64,000 bases of DNA from an uncultured Lachnospiraceae bacterium (GCA_900550285.1 URRW01000009.1:15246-79245), one strand, 5' to 3'. Numbered from the stretch's first letter, positions 15,643-25,180 are shown. Notes: generated from the sequence alone by a model not told the origin. Program-made: numbers and translations.

Positions 15643-16653
15643 TTACAGCATCCGCACGCCCTGTTCCAGCGCTGCCCGGCGGGTTTTGTCCGGCCAGATA
15701 GAGCACTGCACTTCGCCGATATGGGCTTTGCGCAAAAAGAACATACAGATACGGGACTGCCCGATACCGCCGCCGATGGTATAGGGCAGTTCTTCGTTTA
15801 GGATGGATTTCTGGAACGGAAGGCAGGCGCGTTCGGGGCAGCCCGCTTTTTCAAGCTGGTACATAAGCGCCTTTTTGTCCACGCGGATGCCCATGGAGGA
15901 CAGCTCCAGCGCGATGTCCAGCACCGGATAATATACGAGGATGTCGGCGTTTAACGCCCAGTCGTCGTAGTCGGGGGCGCGCCCGTCGTGCGGCTTTCCG
16001 TTTGAGAGCGTATCGCCGATCTGCATCAGGCAGACAGCGCCCTTTTCCTTTGTGATCAGATATTCGCGTTCCTTCGGCGTTTTGTCCGGATAAAGGTCGA
16101 GCAGCTCCTGCGTGGTAATAAAAAAGATTTCACGGGGCAGGATTTCTTCGATATAGTCGTACTGGATCGCCATGTACATTTCCGTTTTGCGCAGCGCCTT
16201 GTAAACGTCGCGCACCGTGTCCATGAGCGTTTCCAGATTCCGGTCGTTTTTGCCGATGACCTTTTCCCAGTCCCACTGATCCACAAAAATGGAATGGATA
16301 TTGTCGGTGATTTCATCCCGGCGGATCGCGTTCATGTCGGTATAGAGCCCTTCCCCGATGGAAAAGCCGTATTCCTTTAAGGCATAGCGCTTCCATTTGG
16401 CAAGCGACTGGACGACTTCGGCGCGGTAGTCGTCCTGCTCCTTGATGCCGAAGGATACCGGGCGCTCATAGCCGTTTAGGTTATCGTTCATGCCGGAAGC
16501 AGGATCGACAAACAGCGGCGCGGAGACGCGCAGCAGATTCAAGTGCTTGATCAGAAGGCTCTGGAAAAAATCCTTTACCGTCTTAATGCCGATCTGGGTG
16601 TCATGCAGGTTCAGGGCGGAAGCGTATCCGTCCGGGATGAATAAATGTTCCAT
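15643..16653 (-). CDS. asnA: Aspartate--ammonia ligase
   Basis: AsnA makes asparagine from aspartate, ammonia and ATP; it is related to class II aminoacyl-tRNA synthetases. The 336-residue length is usual. Seen: FVDPASGMNDNLNGYERPV in the N-terminal third, VDQWDWEKVI (substrate site), and the class II motif 3-like end LPYTIGGGIGQSRICMFFL. Start 16653 is set by GGAGG five bases upstream. It follows yfhO on the same strand after 47 bases that contain the switch-like leader described separately. A T-box was looked for in this leader and not found. Confidence 0.96.
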   Translation of the reverse strand: MEHLFIPDGYASALNLHDTQIGIKTVKDFFQSLLIKHLNLLRVSAPLFVDPASGMNDNLNGYERPVSFGIKEQDDYRAEVVQSLAKWKRYALKEYGFSIGEGLYTDMNAIRRDEITDNIHSIFVDQWDWEKVIGKNDRNLETLMDTVRDVYKALRKTEMYMAIQYDYIEEILPREIFFITTQELLDLYPDKTPKEREYLITKEKGAVCLMQIGDTLSNGKPHDGRAPDYDDWALNADILVYYPVLDIALELSSMGIRVDKKALMYQLEKAGCPERACLPFQKSILNEELPYTIGGGIGQSRICMFFLRKAHIGEVQCSIWPDKTRRAALEQGVRML

Positions 16654-16690
16654 AAATTCCTCCATTCAGGAGCGTTTCAGACGCTCCGGG
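16654..16690 (-). promoter_or_regulatory. Leader with two mutually exclusive hairpins (copy 2, asnA)
   Basis: On the minus strand GGAGCGT pairs perfectly with ACGCTCC around CTGAA. The 3' arm's CTCC can alternatively pair with the GGAG of the ribosome-binding site around TGAAT, hiding it. The 3' part (ACGCTCCTGAATGGAGG) differs by a single base from copy 1 at 13336-13370. Confidence 0.45.
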
Positions 16691-16700
16691 CTCTATGGGG

Positions 16701-19262
16701 TCAACGGGGTAACGAAGCTGCCTTTTTGCGGCGCAGCCAGAAGCGGATCGCAAGGAAAAGCGCGATGCTGATGAGGCTGACTGCGATGCCTGCGGTAAGG
16801 CCTGCAGGGCGGTAGCTTAATTTTATGGTATGGCTTCCCTCCGTCAGGGAAACGGAAAGGAAAGTGCCGTCATAGGCTTCATGTTCGGCAGTCTGTCCGT
16901 CCACCTTAAGCGTCCAGCCCGGTTCGTCCGGAATGGAAAGCACAAGCTGTCCGGCGTCTGACACGTCGATCGTGCCGTTTACATGCTCGGAATCCCAGGA
17001 ATCCACGACAAAGGGCTGCGCAGAAAGGGTATCCAGCACCTGTGCGAGCACGGCTTCATCCAGCATGACGACTGTGGCATCCAGCGCCTGCCCTTCCTCG
17101 TCGGAGAGGGTAACGGTTTCGCCGGCGTTATGCCTGCCGAGATCTAAAATGTAGTCGTATTTTACCTTTTTAAAGGTTTTTGTCAGGCTCTCCGAATCCA
17201 TTTCGATCGTGTCTGCCTTGCGGTTTTTGGTGTAGGCGTAGTAATGTCCTTCTTTTTCTGCCGTAAACGAAGTGGCGTCGTCCGTTTCAGAGGAAACGAC
17301 GGGGACAAACAGCGGGGAGGCTGCGCCAAGGGAATACGCCATCTGGTTTTGCAGCTCCAGCGGGTCGGAGGAAGAAGCCTCCAGCTCCAAAGAGGAGAGG
17401 TTTTGTCCGTCCGTCAGTACAAAGCCCGCAGGCAGGGTGTAATTGCACTTGTATAAATAGACGCCGTCCTGCTCGCCGATCAGGGTATAGAGATTTGGAT
17501 CCTCGCTGTCTGTCCGGGAGAACATATAGCGGACGTTTAACAGGGCGGAGGTAAAGGGCGTCTGCCCGTCAAAGCAGTAAAATACCTTGCTTTCGCTCAT
17601 GCCCATCCGGTCATACCAGCCTTCCACGGCGGCGTTTGCCGTAGAGGAAAACAGGGATGCGGTAGGATAGCCCGCCAGCGCGCCGTCGTTTTTGGTGACG
17701 CGGCTGAATTTTTCAAAGCGGTAAAAATCTGTATCCTCCTGCATCGTGCGCTCAGTCAGCGCCTGATAGGCGGGAAGCGGATCCAAATAGCTGGAGCGGC
17801 TCGTGGTCGATACGCTCGTATACGCCATGTTGAAGGTGGCTTCAAAGGCAACGCACGCCAGCGTAAGGACAGAGATGAGCTTCATTGCAGAAGCGTTTGC
17901 CTGGTATTTTTCCCGGCAGTACAAAAGCAGCGCGTAGAGGGCGACGAGCGCTCCCGTGAGCAGGAATACGCCGGTGGAAAAAGCGTCGTTGTCCACAAGT
18001 TTCTGCGCCAGAAGCAGATAAAAAAGCCCGAAGCCGGCGCAGGAGAGCAGCTGCTTTGCGGTAAAGCCTTTATAACGGTATACTGCCTCAAAGCACATGG
18101 TCAGCACAAGCAGGATGTACAAAAAGGACTGGCGCGCCGGAAGGGAATCCGGATAGTTTAAGCCGTGCCAGATGAAATTCAAGTTGTTCACCGAAAAGCT
18201 GACGATGAGAAAAGCGCACAAAAGGAGCTTTCCGACCTTTTCCTTTATCTGGATCCGGCAGTTTGTGACATAGAGCGGGATCAAAAAGAACACGGCGCTG
18301 GAACAAAAAATATTGGGCCAGTGGTCGAGTCCGGTTTCCCGCTGTACGCCCGCAGCATGGCGCGCGAGTACGTCAAAAAAGGAGAAATACCACGTCACCT
18401 TTTTCGGAAAGTTCACGTCGGAAAATTCGGTCGCAGTCAGCGCCGCGGCTTCGGGAATGAGGATCACGGAAGCCATGCCGGCGGCGAGCAGGGAATAAAG
18501 CGCGAAGCGTCCCACCGCGCCCCCAAGCCGTTTCCAGAACGCCTTCCAGCCGTCCGCGCCGTACAGTTCCGGTACGAGAACCAGCGCGTACAGGCACAAA
18601 AAGAGGCAGACCATGATGGAAAGATAGTAGTTGGAAAGGATGCACAGCCCGAGGGTAACGCAGTAAAGCCCGCCCTTTTTCTCCCGGACAAGGCGCTCTA
18701 AGCCCAGCACGATGAGCGGCGCAAGCACCAGCGTATCCATCCACATCACGTTCCAGTTATAGGCGGCAACGAAGCCGCTCATGGCATAAAAGGTCGCAAA
18801 AAAGAGGATGGAAAGCTGTCTGGTCTGAAATTTTTCCTTCAGGTACCAGGCGAAGGTAAAGCCGCACAGCCCGATCTTGAACACCACCATGTAGCTCATA
18901 AATTCGATCAGGAACTGCTGGGGGACAAGGAGCATCAGCCAGTTGAAGGGGCTGGCGCTGTAATAGCCGTAGAGGGCAAGGTAGTTGGAGCCCATGCCGA
19001 TGCGCCAGGAATGGTAAAGGGGCTCGCCGTCTTTGACTTTTCGCAGGAATTCCTCCAGAAAGGGAACGTACTGATGGTACATATCGGAGTGCATGAAGCT
19101 GCCGTCGCCGAAGGGATAGATGCCGTTGCCGATAAAGATCGCCAGCATGGCAAGAAAGGGCAGCAGGAACGAATAAAAGCAGATCTTGTTGTCTGCAAAA
19201 AAGCTGCGCACCCGCCCCGTGCAGGGGCGGGCAGAACGCGGTTTGCTCAAAAATTGTTTCAT
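16701..19262 (-). CDS. yfhO: YfhO-family membrane protein (lipoteichoic acid glycosylation type)
   Basis: 853 residues. The first two thirds hold about 13 membrane helices; the large luminal loop after helix 1 has the family hallmark FMHSDMYHQYVPFLEEF, and the C-terminal part is a 280-residue extracytoplasmic domain closed by a last helix and a basic tail. YfhO proteins are GT-C-like transferases linked to glycosylation of lipoteichoic acid or other polymers. Start 19262 follows AAGGAG at ten bases; an ATG at 19289 overlaps the previous stop and has no ribosome-binding site. The gene directly follows an LtaS-like synthase, so polymer synthesis and decoration are encoded together. Confidence 0.9.
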   Translation of the reverse strand: MKQFLSKPRSARPCTGRVRSFFADNKICFYSFLLPFLAMLAIFIGNGIYPFGDGSFMHSDMYHQYVPFLEEFLRKVKDGEPLYHSWRIGMGSNYLALYGYYSASPFNWLMLLVPQQFLIEFMSYMVVFKIGLCGFTFAWYLKEKFQTRQLSILFFATFYAMSGFVAAYNWNVMWMDTLVLAPLIVLGLERLVREKKGGLYCVTLGLCILSNYYLSIMVCLFLCLYALVLVPELYGADGWKAFWKRLGGAVGRFALYSLLAAGMASVILIPEAAALTATEFSDVNFPKKVTWYFSFFDVLARHAAGVQRETGLDHWPNIFCSSAVFFLIPLYVTNCRIQIKEKVGKLLLCAFLIVSFSVNNLNFIWHGLNYPDSLPARQSFLYILLVLTMCFEAVYRYKGFTAKQLLSCAGFGLFYLLLAQKLVDNDAFSTGVFLLTGALVALYALLLYCREKYQANASAMKLISVLTLACVAFEATFNMAYTSVSTTSRSSYLDPLPAYQALTERTMQEDTDFYRFEKFSRVTKNDGALAGYPTASLFSSTANAAVEGWYDRMGMSESKVFYCFDGQTPFTSALLNVRYMFSRTDSEDPNLYTLIGEQDGVYLYKCNYTLPAGFVLTDGQNLSSLELEASSSDPLELQNQMAYSLGAASPLFVPVVSSETDDATSFTAEKEGHYYAYTKNRKADTIEMDSESLTKTFKKVKYDYILDLGRHNAGETVTLSDEEGQALDATVVMLDEAVLAQVLDTLSAQPFVVDSWDSEHVNGTIDVSDAGQLVLSIPDEPGWTLKVDGQTAEHEAYDGTFLSVSLTEGSHTIKLSYRPAGLTAGIAVSLISIALFLAIRFWLRRKKAASLPR

Positions 19263-19285
19263 CGGATGGATACTCCTTTTCGGGG

Positions 19286-21067
19286 TCATTCAAAAAGCTG
19301 GTAATACTGGAAGGTTCTGTACTCGTTCAACAGACCGTCCTGCTCGTCGGCGGCAGAAAACGTGCCGTCGGATAAGGAAACGTGGTTGGCGGAGATGACG
19401 GGAACCTGTTTTTCAAGCTCAGTTAAGAAGCTGAAATAGCCGGGCTTTGGAAGCCCCGCAGCGTCCAGCGTTCTGGAAGCCAGATAGTTGGCGCTGATGT
19501 TTAAGCCGCTTTCCTCTTCAATATCATAGTTTGCCCAGATAAAGAACGGAACCTGATACCGGCTTGCTTCCTCTTCGGGAGAAAGGGCGGAGGAGGTCGT
19601 GCCGTTTAATTTCAGGATCGGATTGATCACGGAATCAGTAGGCTGGTGGTCGCCGAAAAAGACGATGACCGTATCCTCTTCTTCCTCTGAAAAATATTGA
19701 ACCAGCTCTTCGATCGCCTGATCGGACAGCTTCATCAGGGACAGGTAGGCGGACAGGACGTCGGAATCGATGCCGTCTGCTGTGATGTCGGGGGTAAAGT
19801 TGTCATAATCCGCCCAGTCGTTATAGGAGGAATGGTTCTGCATCGTGACGTTGAACAAAAACAGCGGCTCGCCGGGTTCTTTCTGCTCATAGATCCGGAT
19901 GAGCTTTTCGTAATCCGCCTCGTCGCTCACATATTTGCGGATGAGGGCGGAATCCTCATAAAATTCCTCGAAATACATCTCGTCAAAGCCCATCAGCGGA
20001 TACACCTTGTTGCGGTCCCAGCCGGCGGCGCGGTAAGGGTGCATTGCGACGGTGCGGTATCCAAAATCAGACAGCCAGGACGCCATAGAAGGCGTTTCGT
20101 CCTTGATATACTGCTGATAGGGGATGCTGCCGTAGGGCAGGAACGCCATGGAGCTTCCGGTCAGATATTCAAATTCGGTGTTCGCCGTGTTGCCGCCCTT
20201 GACGGATACGTTCAAAAGCCCGGAAACGGTATCCTCAGCGCCGTCTAAAAGGCTGTGGACGAAAGGCATGTAATCCTCGTTTGTCGAAAACTGCCCCAGA
20301 ACCGCGGGATCGGAAAACGCCTCGTTCATGATGACGATGATGTTTGGGGTACGCTCGGGCACATCTTCCGTTTCATAGGAAGCAAGCGCTTCTTTGGCGC
20401 TGTCCTCGCTGTAGCCGGCAGGCTTTTCCACGGACATATACTGAAGCTCCATCAAAAACGCGGTAACGGTCCCGTTTTTGAACTGGATCGTGGTCGGGGT
20501 AAACAGCTTGTCGTAAAGGCGCAGTTTTTTCTGGACGAAATCCTCGTTGTGGAGCATCTTCGTATAGCCAAAGCAGAGCAGCCCGGTCACGAGACAGAGC
20601 GCCGTGCGCGCAATCCAAATGCGGCGCTTTTTGCCGGAACGGGGAAAGCCTGCCCGCAGGAAAAATTCCATGACGAGCAAAACAAGCAGCCCGATCAGCG
20701 CGGTAAGCGCGTCTTTGTCCAGTTTGTATTCATAGTTGTCCGCGACGCTGGCAGCCGTGCCGATGGAAAGAATGTCCCAGGGCTGGATGGGCGCGCCCCG
20801 AAATTCGAGCACGAAATAGTTTGCCAGGCCGTAAATGATGCAGAATACGGTCTGGATGCCGAGAGCCCGGCTGACCCGCCCGGTGAGGCCGAATAAAAAA
20901 AGTGCCGAAAACCAGAACAGCGCGACGTTCATCCACTGTACATAGGGCTTCATTGTTTCAAAGGGATTGTGGGTAAACCATTCCAGCAGCCAGAAATTGA
21001 GAACCGGAATGATAATAAGGAAGAGATAGGGCACGCATTTTTTTGCCCTGTCGGTCCATTTTTGCAT
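19286..21067 (-). CDS. LtaS-family sulfatase/phosphoglycerol transferase
   Basis: 593 residues: five N-terminal membrane helices (to about residue 170) and an extracellular sulfatase-fold domain. The expected catalytic features are present: metal-binding Glu in IVIMNEAFSD (about 249), the nucleophile Thr in GGNTANTEFE (Thr294), AMHPYRAAGWDR, and the late metal site VFFGDHQPTD. LtaS polymerises glycerol phosphate from phosphatidylglycerol; other members add phosphoglycerol to membrane glycans. GAAGG precedes the start. Ends four bases into the frame of the yfhO upstream ATG, so the two are tightly coupled. Confidence 0.92.
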   Translation of the reverse strand: MQKWTDRAKKCVPYLFLIIIPVLNFWLLEWFTHNPFETMKPYVQWMNVALFWFSALFLFGLTGRVSRALGIQTVFCIIYGLANYFVLEFRGAPIQPWDILSIGTAASVADNYEYKLDKDALTALIGLLVLLVMEFFLRAGFPRSGKKRRIWIARTALCLVTGLLCFGYTKMLHNEDFVQKKLRLYDKLFTPTTIQFKNGTVTAFLMELQYMSVEKPAGYSEDSAKEALASYETEDVPERTPNIIVIMNEAFSDPAVLGQFSTNEDYMPFVHSLLDGAEDTVSGLLNVSVKGGNTANTEFEYLTGSSMAFLPYGSIPYQQYIKDETPSMASWLSDFGYRTVAMHPYRAAGWDRNKVYPLMGFDEMYFEEFYEDSALIRKYVSDEADYEKLIRIYEQKEPGEPLFLFNVTMQNHSSYNDWADYDNFTPDITADGIDSDVLSAYLSLMKLSDQAIEELVQYFSEEEEDTVIVFFGDHQPTDSVINPILKLNGTTSSALSPEEEASRYQVPFFIWANYDIEEESGLNISANYLASRTLDAAGLPKPGYFSFLTELEKQVPVISANHVSLSDGTFSAADEQDGLLNEYRTFQYYQLFE

Positions 21068-21281
21068 AAAAAACCTTCTTTCTTTCGCATTTAAGGCAAT
21101 TTTTAGCCGGATTGCGGCGAATAGCCTTGTTTCATAATAATAGTCATGAGTTTCAGGGATGTCAAGGGAGGATTCGGCATATATATGAAAAAAGGATCAG
21201 CCTTTCGTTTTTCTTAATAAAGTTTATATGGGAAAAGACGGAAGCCTATGATACAATAAAAAAACTGGAGGAGATGAGTAC

Positions 21282-22328
21282 ATGGAGGATAAAAAGAAAG
21301 ATCTGATCCCGGTTGCGGCGATCGCCCTGTTTTTAGTCATTATCATCATTTTATGCGTGGTGCGCCTGCAGGAGAAGAAGGCGGACGTAAACGGCGGCGC
21401 AGAGGCGGTGCAGGGCATGGAGACTGTCACGGCAGTACAGGAAACTGCGTCAGAAAGCAAAGAGACGGAAGAAGGCTACAAGACAGAGGACGGGACGCAG
21501 GCAAAACCGGAGGAATCTGCCGAAGCAGCGCAGGACGCAGCAGAGACGGAGAGCGAAAGCATTGCAAACCAGCTTCCGTCGGGCAAGCCGAAGGAAAATA
21601 AGACCGCAGGCGCATCCATGCGCACGATCAGCGGCAACGACCCCTTTGCGGGAGCGGACAGCGCCAACAAGAGCAATGAGCAGATGCTTCTGGAAATGGC
21701 TGCCTACTGGGAGCAGGACAACATGGAGGCGGTGGAGGATCTGGCAATGCTGGCATGGTATATGAAGATGTCTGCAAGCATTGCCGATGAGGACACGTTC
21801 TATTATTATGGGGAGCGCAACGACGAGGGCCAGCCGCAGGGCAAGGGCATCGCCTGCTATGCGGACAACGCCTACTATTACGGCGAATGGGAAGGCGGCA
21901 GGCGCTCCGGCCAGGGGGAGTGGATTCATTATTATGTCTATTATGACGACGACACTGCTTCGGATAGGGCGTACCGGATGCATATGTACATGGGCGAATG
22001 GGCAAGCGACATGCCAAACGGCGAAGGGCAGGAGCACTATGAGCTGGACATGGCGCATGCGGCAAAGAAGGACCGCTACATCCAGAACGTGATCGGGACG
22101 TTTCAGGACGGCCGCTACAGCGGCGAGATGTATCTGACCACCTTAAACTGGGACGGTAATCAGGAGGAGTGGAACGGCGTGGCTGACAGCGGCGTATGGA
22201 GCCCTTACGGGGCGGGGACGAACGCGAAGGAGGTGCCGATCTGCCGCGATGTGGACGACGACAACAATTATTTGTGGATTTCCGTGCGCGACAACAAGGA
22301 GCAGGGCATCGGGGAGCTGATGCCCTGA
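21282..22328 (+). CDS. Membrane-anchored MORN-repeat protein
   Basis: 348 residues. A membrane anchor lies at residues about 9-27 (LIPVAAIALFLVIIIILCVV), followed by a 100-residue Glu/Ala/Thr-rich linker and then MORN-like units: YYYGERNDEGQPQGKGIA, YYYGEWEGGRRSGQGEW, MYMGEWASDMPNGEGQE and GTFQDGRYSGEMY. MORN repeats mediate protein or lipid contacts; the bacterial role is unclear. CTGGAGGAGATG precedes the start. It diverges from the ltaS operon and is followed by the decamer repeats upstream of the TetR gene, with no terminator in between. Confidence 0.82.
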   Translation: MEDKKKDLIPVAAIALFLVIIIILCVVRLQEKKADVNGGAEAVQGMETVTAVQETASESKETEEGYKTEDGTQAKPEESAEAAQDAAETESESIANQLPSGKPKENKTAGASMRTISGNDPFAGADSANKSNEQMLLEMAAYWEQDNMEAVEDLAMLAWYMKMSASIADEDTFYYYGERNDEGQPQGKGIACYADNAYYYGEWEGGRRSGQGEWIHYYVYYDDDTASDRAYRMHMYMGEWASDMPNGEGQEHYELDMAHAAKKDRYIQNVIGTFQDGRYSGEMYLTTLNWDGNQEEWNGVADSGVWSPYGAGTNAKEVPICRDVDDDNNYLWISVRDNKEQGIGELMP

Positions 22329-22333
22329 CAGCC

Positions 22334-22395
22334 TTCAGAAGTTTTCAGAAGTTTTCAGAAGTTTTCAGAAGTTCCCGGCTTTCAGAAGTTCCCGG
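22334..22395 (+). repeat. Phased decamer direct repeats upstream of the TetR gene
   Basis: TTCAGAAGTT occurs four times in exact 10-bp steps (22334, 22344, 22354, 22364) and once more at 22381. The last two copies are extended to TTCAGAAGTTCCCGG. The array ends one base before the -35 hexamer. Confidence 0.9.
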
Positions 22396-22424
22396 TTGAA
22401 CAGATCCGGCGGGTATGGTACAAT
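22396..22424 (+). promoter_or_regulatory. Predicted promoter of the TetR-DUF6062-permease operon
   Basis: TTGAAC (22396-22401), a 17-base spacer and TACAAT (22419-22424). The decamer array abuts it. Confidence 0.65.
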
Positions 22425-22474
22425 GCAGAAAGATACCGACCGGCAAGGTCAATACATACGGGGATGAGAAGTAC

Positions 22475-23077
22475 ATGAATGACAAGTTTTTTGATTTGAA
22501 ACAGGAAAAGCAGGACCGGATGATCAACGCAGCCCTCAAGATATTTTCCCGCAAAGGCTACAAGCACGCCAGCACGGACGATATTGTGAAGGAGGCGGGG
22601 ATCAGTAAGGGGCTGCTTTTTCATTATTTCGGGAGCAAGATCGGGCTGTATAATTTCCTGTTTGATTACAGCGCCCGTTTTATGCTGCTGGAGCTGTCCC
22701 GGGAGGTAAGGCGCTCCGAGACGGATTATTTTGCGCTGGTCAAGCAGATGGAGCGGGCGAGGATGCAGGTAATGAAGCTGTATCCGTATATGCAGAAGTT
22801 TTTAAACGGGGCGATGCGCGAGGAATGTCTGGAGGCGGTGACGCAGATCGCGGACAAGCGCAACGATTACATGGAAAAAATGCGCGCCTACAACATGCAG
22901 GCGGACTACAGCCGCTTTGCGCCCTACGGGGATGCAGACCACATGGTGCGGCTGGTGCGCTATACGATCGACGGGATCACAGAGGACATGACGAGCCGCT
23001 ATGATTTTACGCCGGAGCGGCTGTATCATGAGATCTGCGTCTATGTGGATATGCTGCAGAAAATGACGGAAAGGTGA
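22475..23077 (+). CDS. TetR/AcrR-family transcriptional regulator
   Basis: 200 residues. The N-terminal helix-turn-helix is standard: INAALKIFSRKGYKHASTDD, IVKEAGISKGLLFHYFGSK. The ligand domain is unlike any I can name and is rich in Met, Tyr and Arg. Start 22475 follows GGGATGAGAAG; a frame from 22415 would begin inside the promoter. The gene heads an operon with the DUF6062 protein (10 bases later) and a cytosine permease, so a nucleobase-related ligand is possible but not shown. Confidence 0.9.
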   Translation: MNDKFFDLKQEKQDRMINAALKIFSRKGYKHASTDDIVKEAGISKGLLFHYFGSKIGLYNFLFDYSARFMLLELSREVRRSETDYFALVKQMERARMQVMKLYPYMQKFLNGAMREECLEAVTQIADKRNDYMEKMRAYNMQADYSRFAPYGDADHMVRLVRYTIDGITEDMTSRYDFTPERLYHEICVYVDMLQKMTER

Positions 23078-23087
23078 GGAGATTATC

Positions 23088-23846
23088 ATGAAGGAGAAGC
23101 TGTATACGATCCCTTTAAACGACGCGGTAAATGCGGACGATGAGTGCCCGTTCTGCTATATTGAACGGAATGTGGAGCAGGATCTGATGGATTTTGTGCT
23201 CGGCTCCTGCGCCTCCTATATGGAGAGCGATGTGCGGGAGGATACGGACAAGGAGGGCTTCTGCCGCGTCCACATGAAAAAAATGTTTGATTACGGCAAT
23301 ACGCTGGGAAACGGCTGGATCTTAAAAACCTACTATAAGAAGCTGTTAAAGGAGATGGAGGGCGAATTTGCGCGCTTTAAGCCCGGAAAGCAGTCCATGG
23401 CGGACAGGCTGCGCCGTGTGACAAGCCGGAATGCCATCGGCGTGTGGGCTGCCCAGAAGGAGGAGAGCTGCTATATCTGCGACCGCTTCAAAAAGGAATA
23501 TCCGCGCTATCTGGACACGTTTTTTTACCTGTATGAAAATGATCCCGCCTTTGCGGAAAAGATCCGGAAGGGAAAAGGATTTTGCCTGCACCATTTCGGG
23601 GAGCTGTGCAGCCATGCGGACGGAAAGCTTTCCGATAAGGAAAAGGAGACGTTTTTCCCGGAGATTTTTGAGGTCATGCAAAGAAACATGGAGCGCATGA
23701 GCGCGGATGTGGACTGGCTGATCGAAAAGTTTGACTATCTGAACAAGGACGCAGACTGGAAAAATTCCAAGGATGCGGTACAGCGGGGCATGCAGAAGCT
23801 GCGCGGCGGCTATCCTGCCGATCCCGTTTACAAAATGAACAAATAA
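23088..23846 (+). CDS. DUF6062-family protein with paired cysteines
   Basis: 252 residues, soluble, function unknown. Conserved Cys/His pairs are spaced through the chain: DECPFCYIE near residue 20, GFCRVHMKKM near 58, ESCYICDRFKKEY near 128 and GFCLHHFGELC near 165. The pattern CxxC...CxxH twice suggests two metal sites or a duplicated zinc-binding half; the similar halves (C-x2-C followed about 35-40 residues later by C-x-x-H) support an internal duplication. GGTGAGGAG precedes the start. Lies between a TetR regulator and a cytosine permease. Confidence 0.78.
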   Translation: MKEKLYTIPLNDAVNADDECPFCYIERNVEQDLMDFVLGSCASYMESDVREDTDKEGFCRVHMKKMFDYGNTLGNGWILKTYYKKLLKEMEGEFARFKPGKQSMADRLRRVTSRNAIGVWAAQKEESCYICDRFKKEYPRYLDTFFYLYENDPAFAEKIRKGKGFCLHHFGELCSHADGKLSDKEKETFFPEIFEVMQRNMERMSADVDWLIEKFDYLNKDADWKNSKDAVQRGMQKLRGGYPADPVYKMNK

Positions 23847-23861
23847 ACACCGGAGGAGATT

Positions 23862-25112
23862 ATGGGTAATTCAAAAGAAACAAAAGTGGTGGATCACGAT
23901 TATTCGCTGATGCCTGTGCCGAAGTTTGCGAGGCGGCGTTTTCTGACCATGTTTATGATCATGCTCGGATTTACGTTTTTTTCCGCGAGCATGTGGACGG
24001 GGCAGCAGCTGGGCGACAGCATGGATCTGCCCGGATTTATCGGGGCGCTGGCACTGGGCGGTGCGATCCTGGCAGTCTACACCGGGGCACTTGCCTATGT
24101 GGGCGCAAAGACGGGGCTTTCGCTGGATCTTCTGGCGCAGCATTCCTTTGGCGCAAAGGGCTCCTATCTGCCGTCGGTGCTCATCAGCTTTACCCAGATC
24201 GGCTGGTTTGGCGTAGGCGTGGCGATGTTTGCGATCCCCGTCGCGAAGCTGATCGATCCGGAAAACCAGTGGCTTCCCTATGTGCTCGTGCTGATCGCGG
24301 GCGCGTGCATGATGGGATCGGCGTTTTTCGGGATTAAGGCGATGACGGTTGTAAGCTACATTTCAGTTCCCCTCATCGCAATCCTGGGCATCACGGCGAT
24401 GGTAATGGCGGTACAGACAGGCGACGTGCCGCTGGCGGAGAAATTTGCGGAAAGCCAGGGCATGAGCGTGATCACAGGCGCGGGGCTGGTGATCGGATCT
24501 TTTGTCAGCGGCGGCACGGCGACGCCGAACTTTGCCCGTTTTTCCAAAAATGCGGTGCAGTCCGTTGTCGTAACGGTGATCGCCTTTCTGATCGGAAACA
24601 GCCTGATGTTCTGCTTTGGGGCGTTCAGCGGCGTGTATGTGGGCGGCAATGATATTTTCGAGGTGATGGTTGCCTTAAACCTGACGTTTTTTGCGATCAT
24701 CGTGCTGGGCTTAAACATCTGGACGACCAACGACAACGCCCTTTATACGGCGGGGCTTGGGCTTTCCAACATTACGAAGATCAGAAAGCGCCCGATGGTC
24801 ATGATCTCCGGCGTGCTGGGAACGGTGAGCGCCATCTGGCTGTACAACAATTTTGTGGGCTGGCTGAACATTTTAAACTGCACCCTGCCCCCGGTCGGCA
24901 TGATCATCGTGATCGACTACTTTTTCCATAAAAAAGAGTACGAGCAGTGGGATGTGATCAAAAAGCAGGTGAACTGGTTTGCCATCGCAGGCGTTGTAAT
25001 CGGCGCGGTCGTGGCAAATCTGGTGCATGTGGGCATCGCGTCCATCAACGGCATGGCTGCCGCGGCGGTGTGCTATCTGATCGGAGAGGCTGCCGGGCGG
25101 AAGAAAAAATAA
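23862..25112 (+). CDS. codB: Cytosine/purine permease, CodB-like (NCS1 family)
   Basis: 416 residues with about 12 membrane helices. Recognisable NCS1 features are the N-terminal PVPKFARRRFLTMFMIMLG, the substrate-helix region FTQIGWFGVGVAMFA and WTTNDNALYTAGLGLSNI, which is strongly conserved in CodB. The family imports cytosine with sodium or protons. GGAGGAG precedes the ATG. Downstream of TetR and DUF6062; no cytosine deaminase lies nearby, so the substrate could be another nucleobase. Confidence 0.9.
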   Translation: MGNSKETKVVDHDYSLMPVPKFARRRFLTMFMIMLGFTFFSASMWTGQQLGDSMDLPGFIGALALGGAILAVYTGALAYVGAKTGLSLDLLAQHSFGAKGSYLPSVLISFTQIGWFGVGVAMFAIPVAKLIDPENQWLPYVLVLIAGACMMGSAFFGIKAMTVVSYISVPLIAILGITAMVMAVQTGDVPLAEKFAESQGMSVITGAGLVIGSFVSGGTATPNFARFSKNAVQSVVVTVIAFLIGNSLMFCFGAFSGVYVGGNDIFEVMVALNLTFFAIIVLGLNIWTTNDNALYTAGLGLSNITKIRKRPMVMISGVLGTVSAIWLYNNFVGWLNILNCTLPPVGMIIVIDYFFHKKEYEQWDVIKKQVNWFAIAGVVIGAVVANLVHVGIASINGMAAAAVCYLIGEAAGRKKK

Positions 25113-25180
25113 TGCTTCGGGCTGCAGGGATAGGGGCAGAGGAAGATAAAAGACAGCAGAAAAATAGAAAAAATGGGAAA

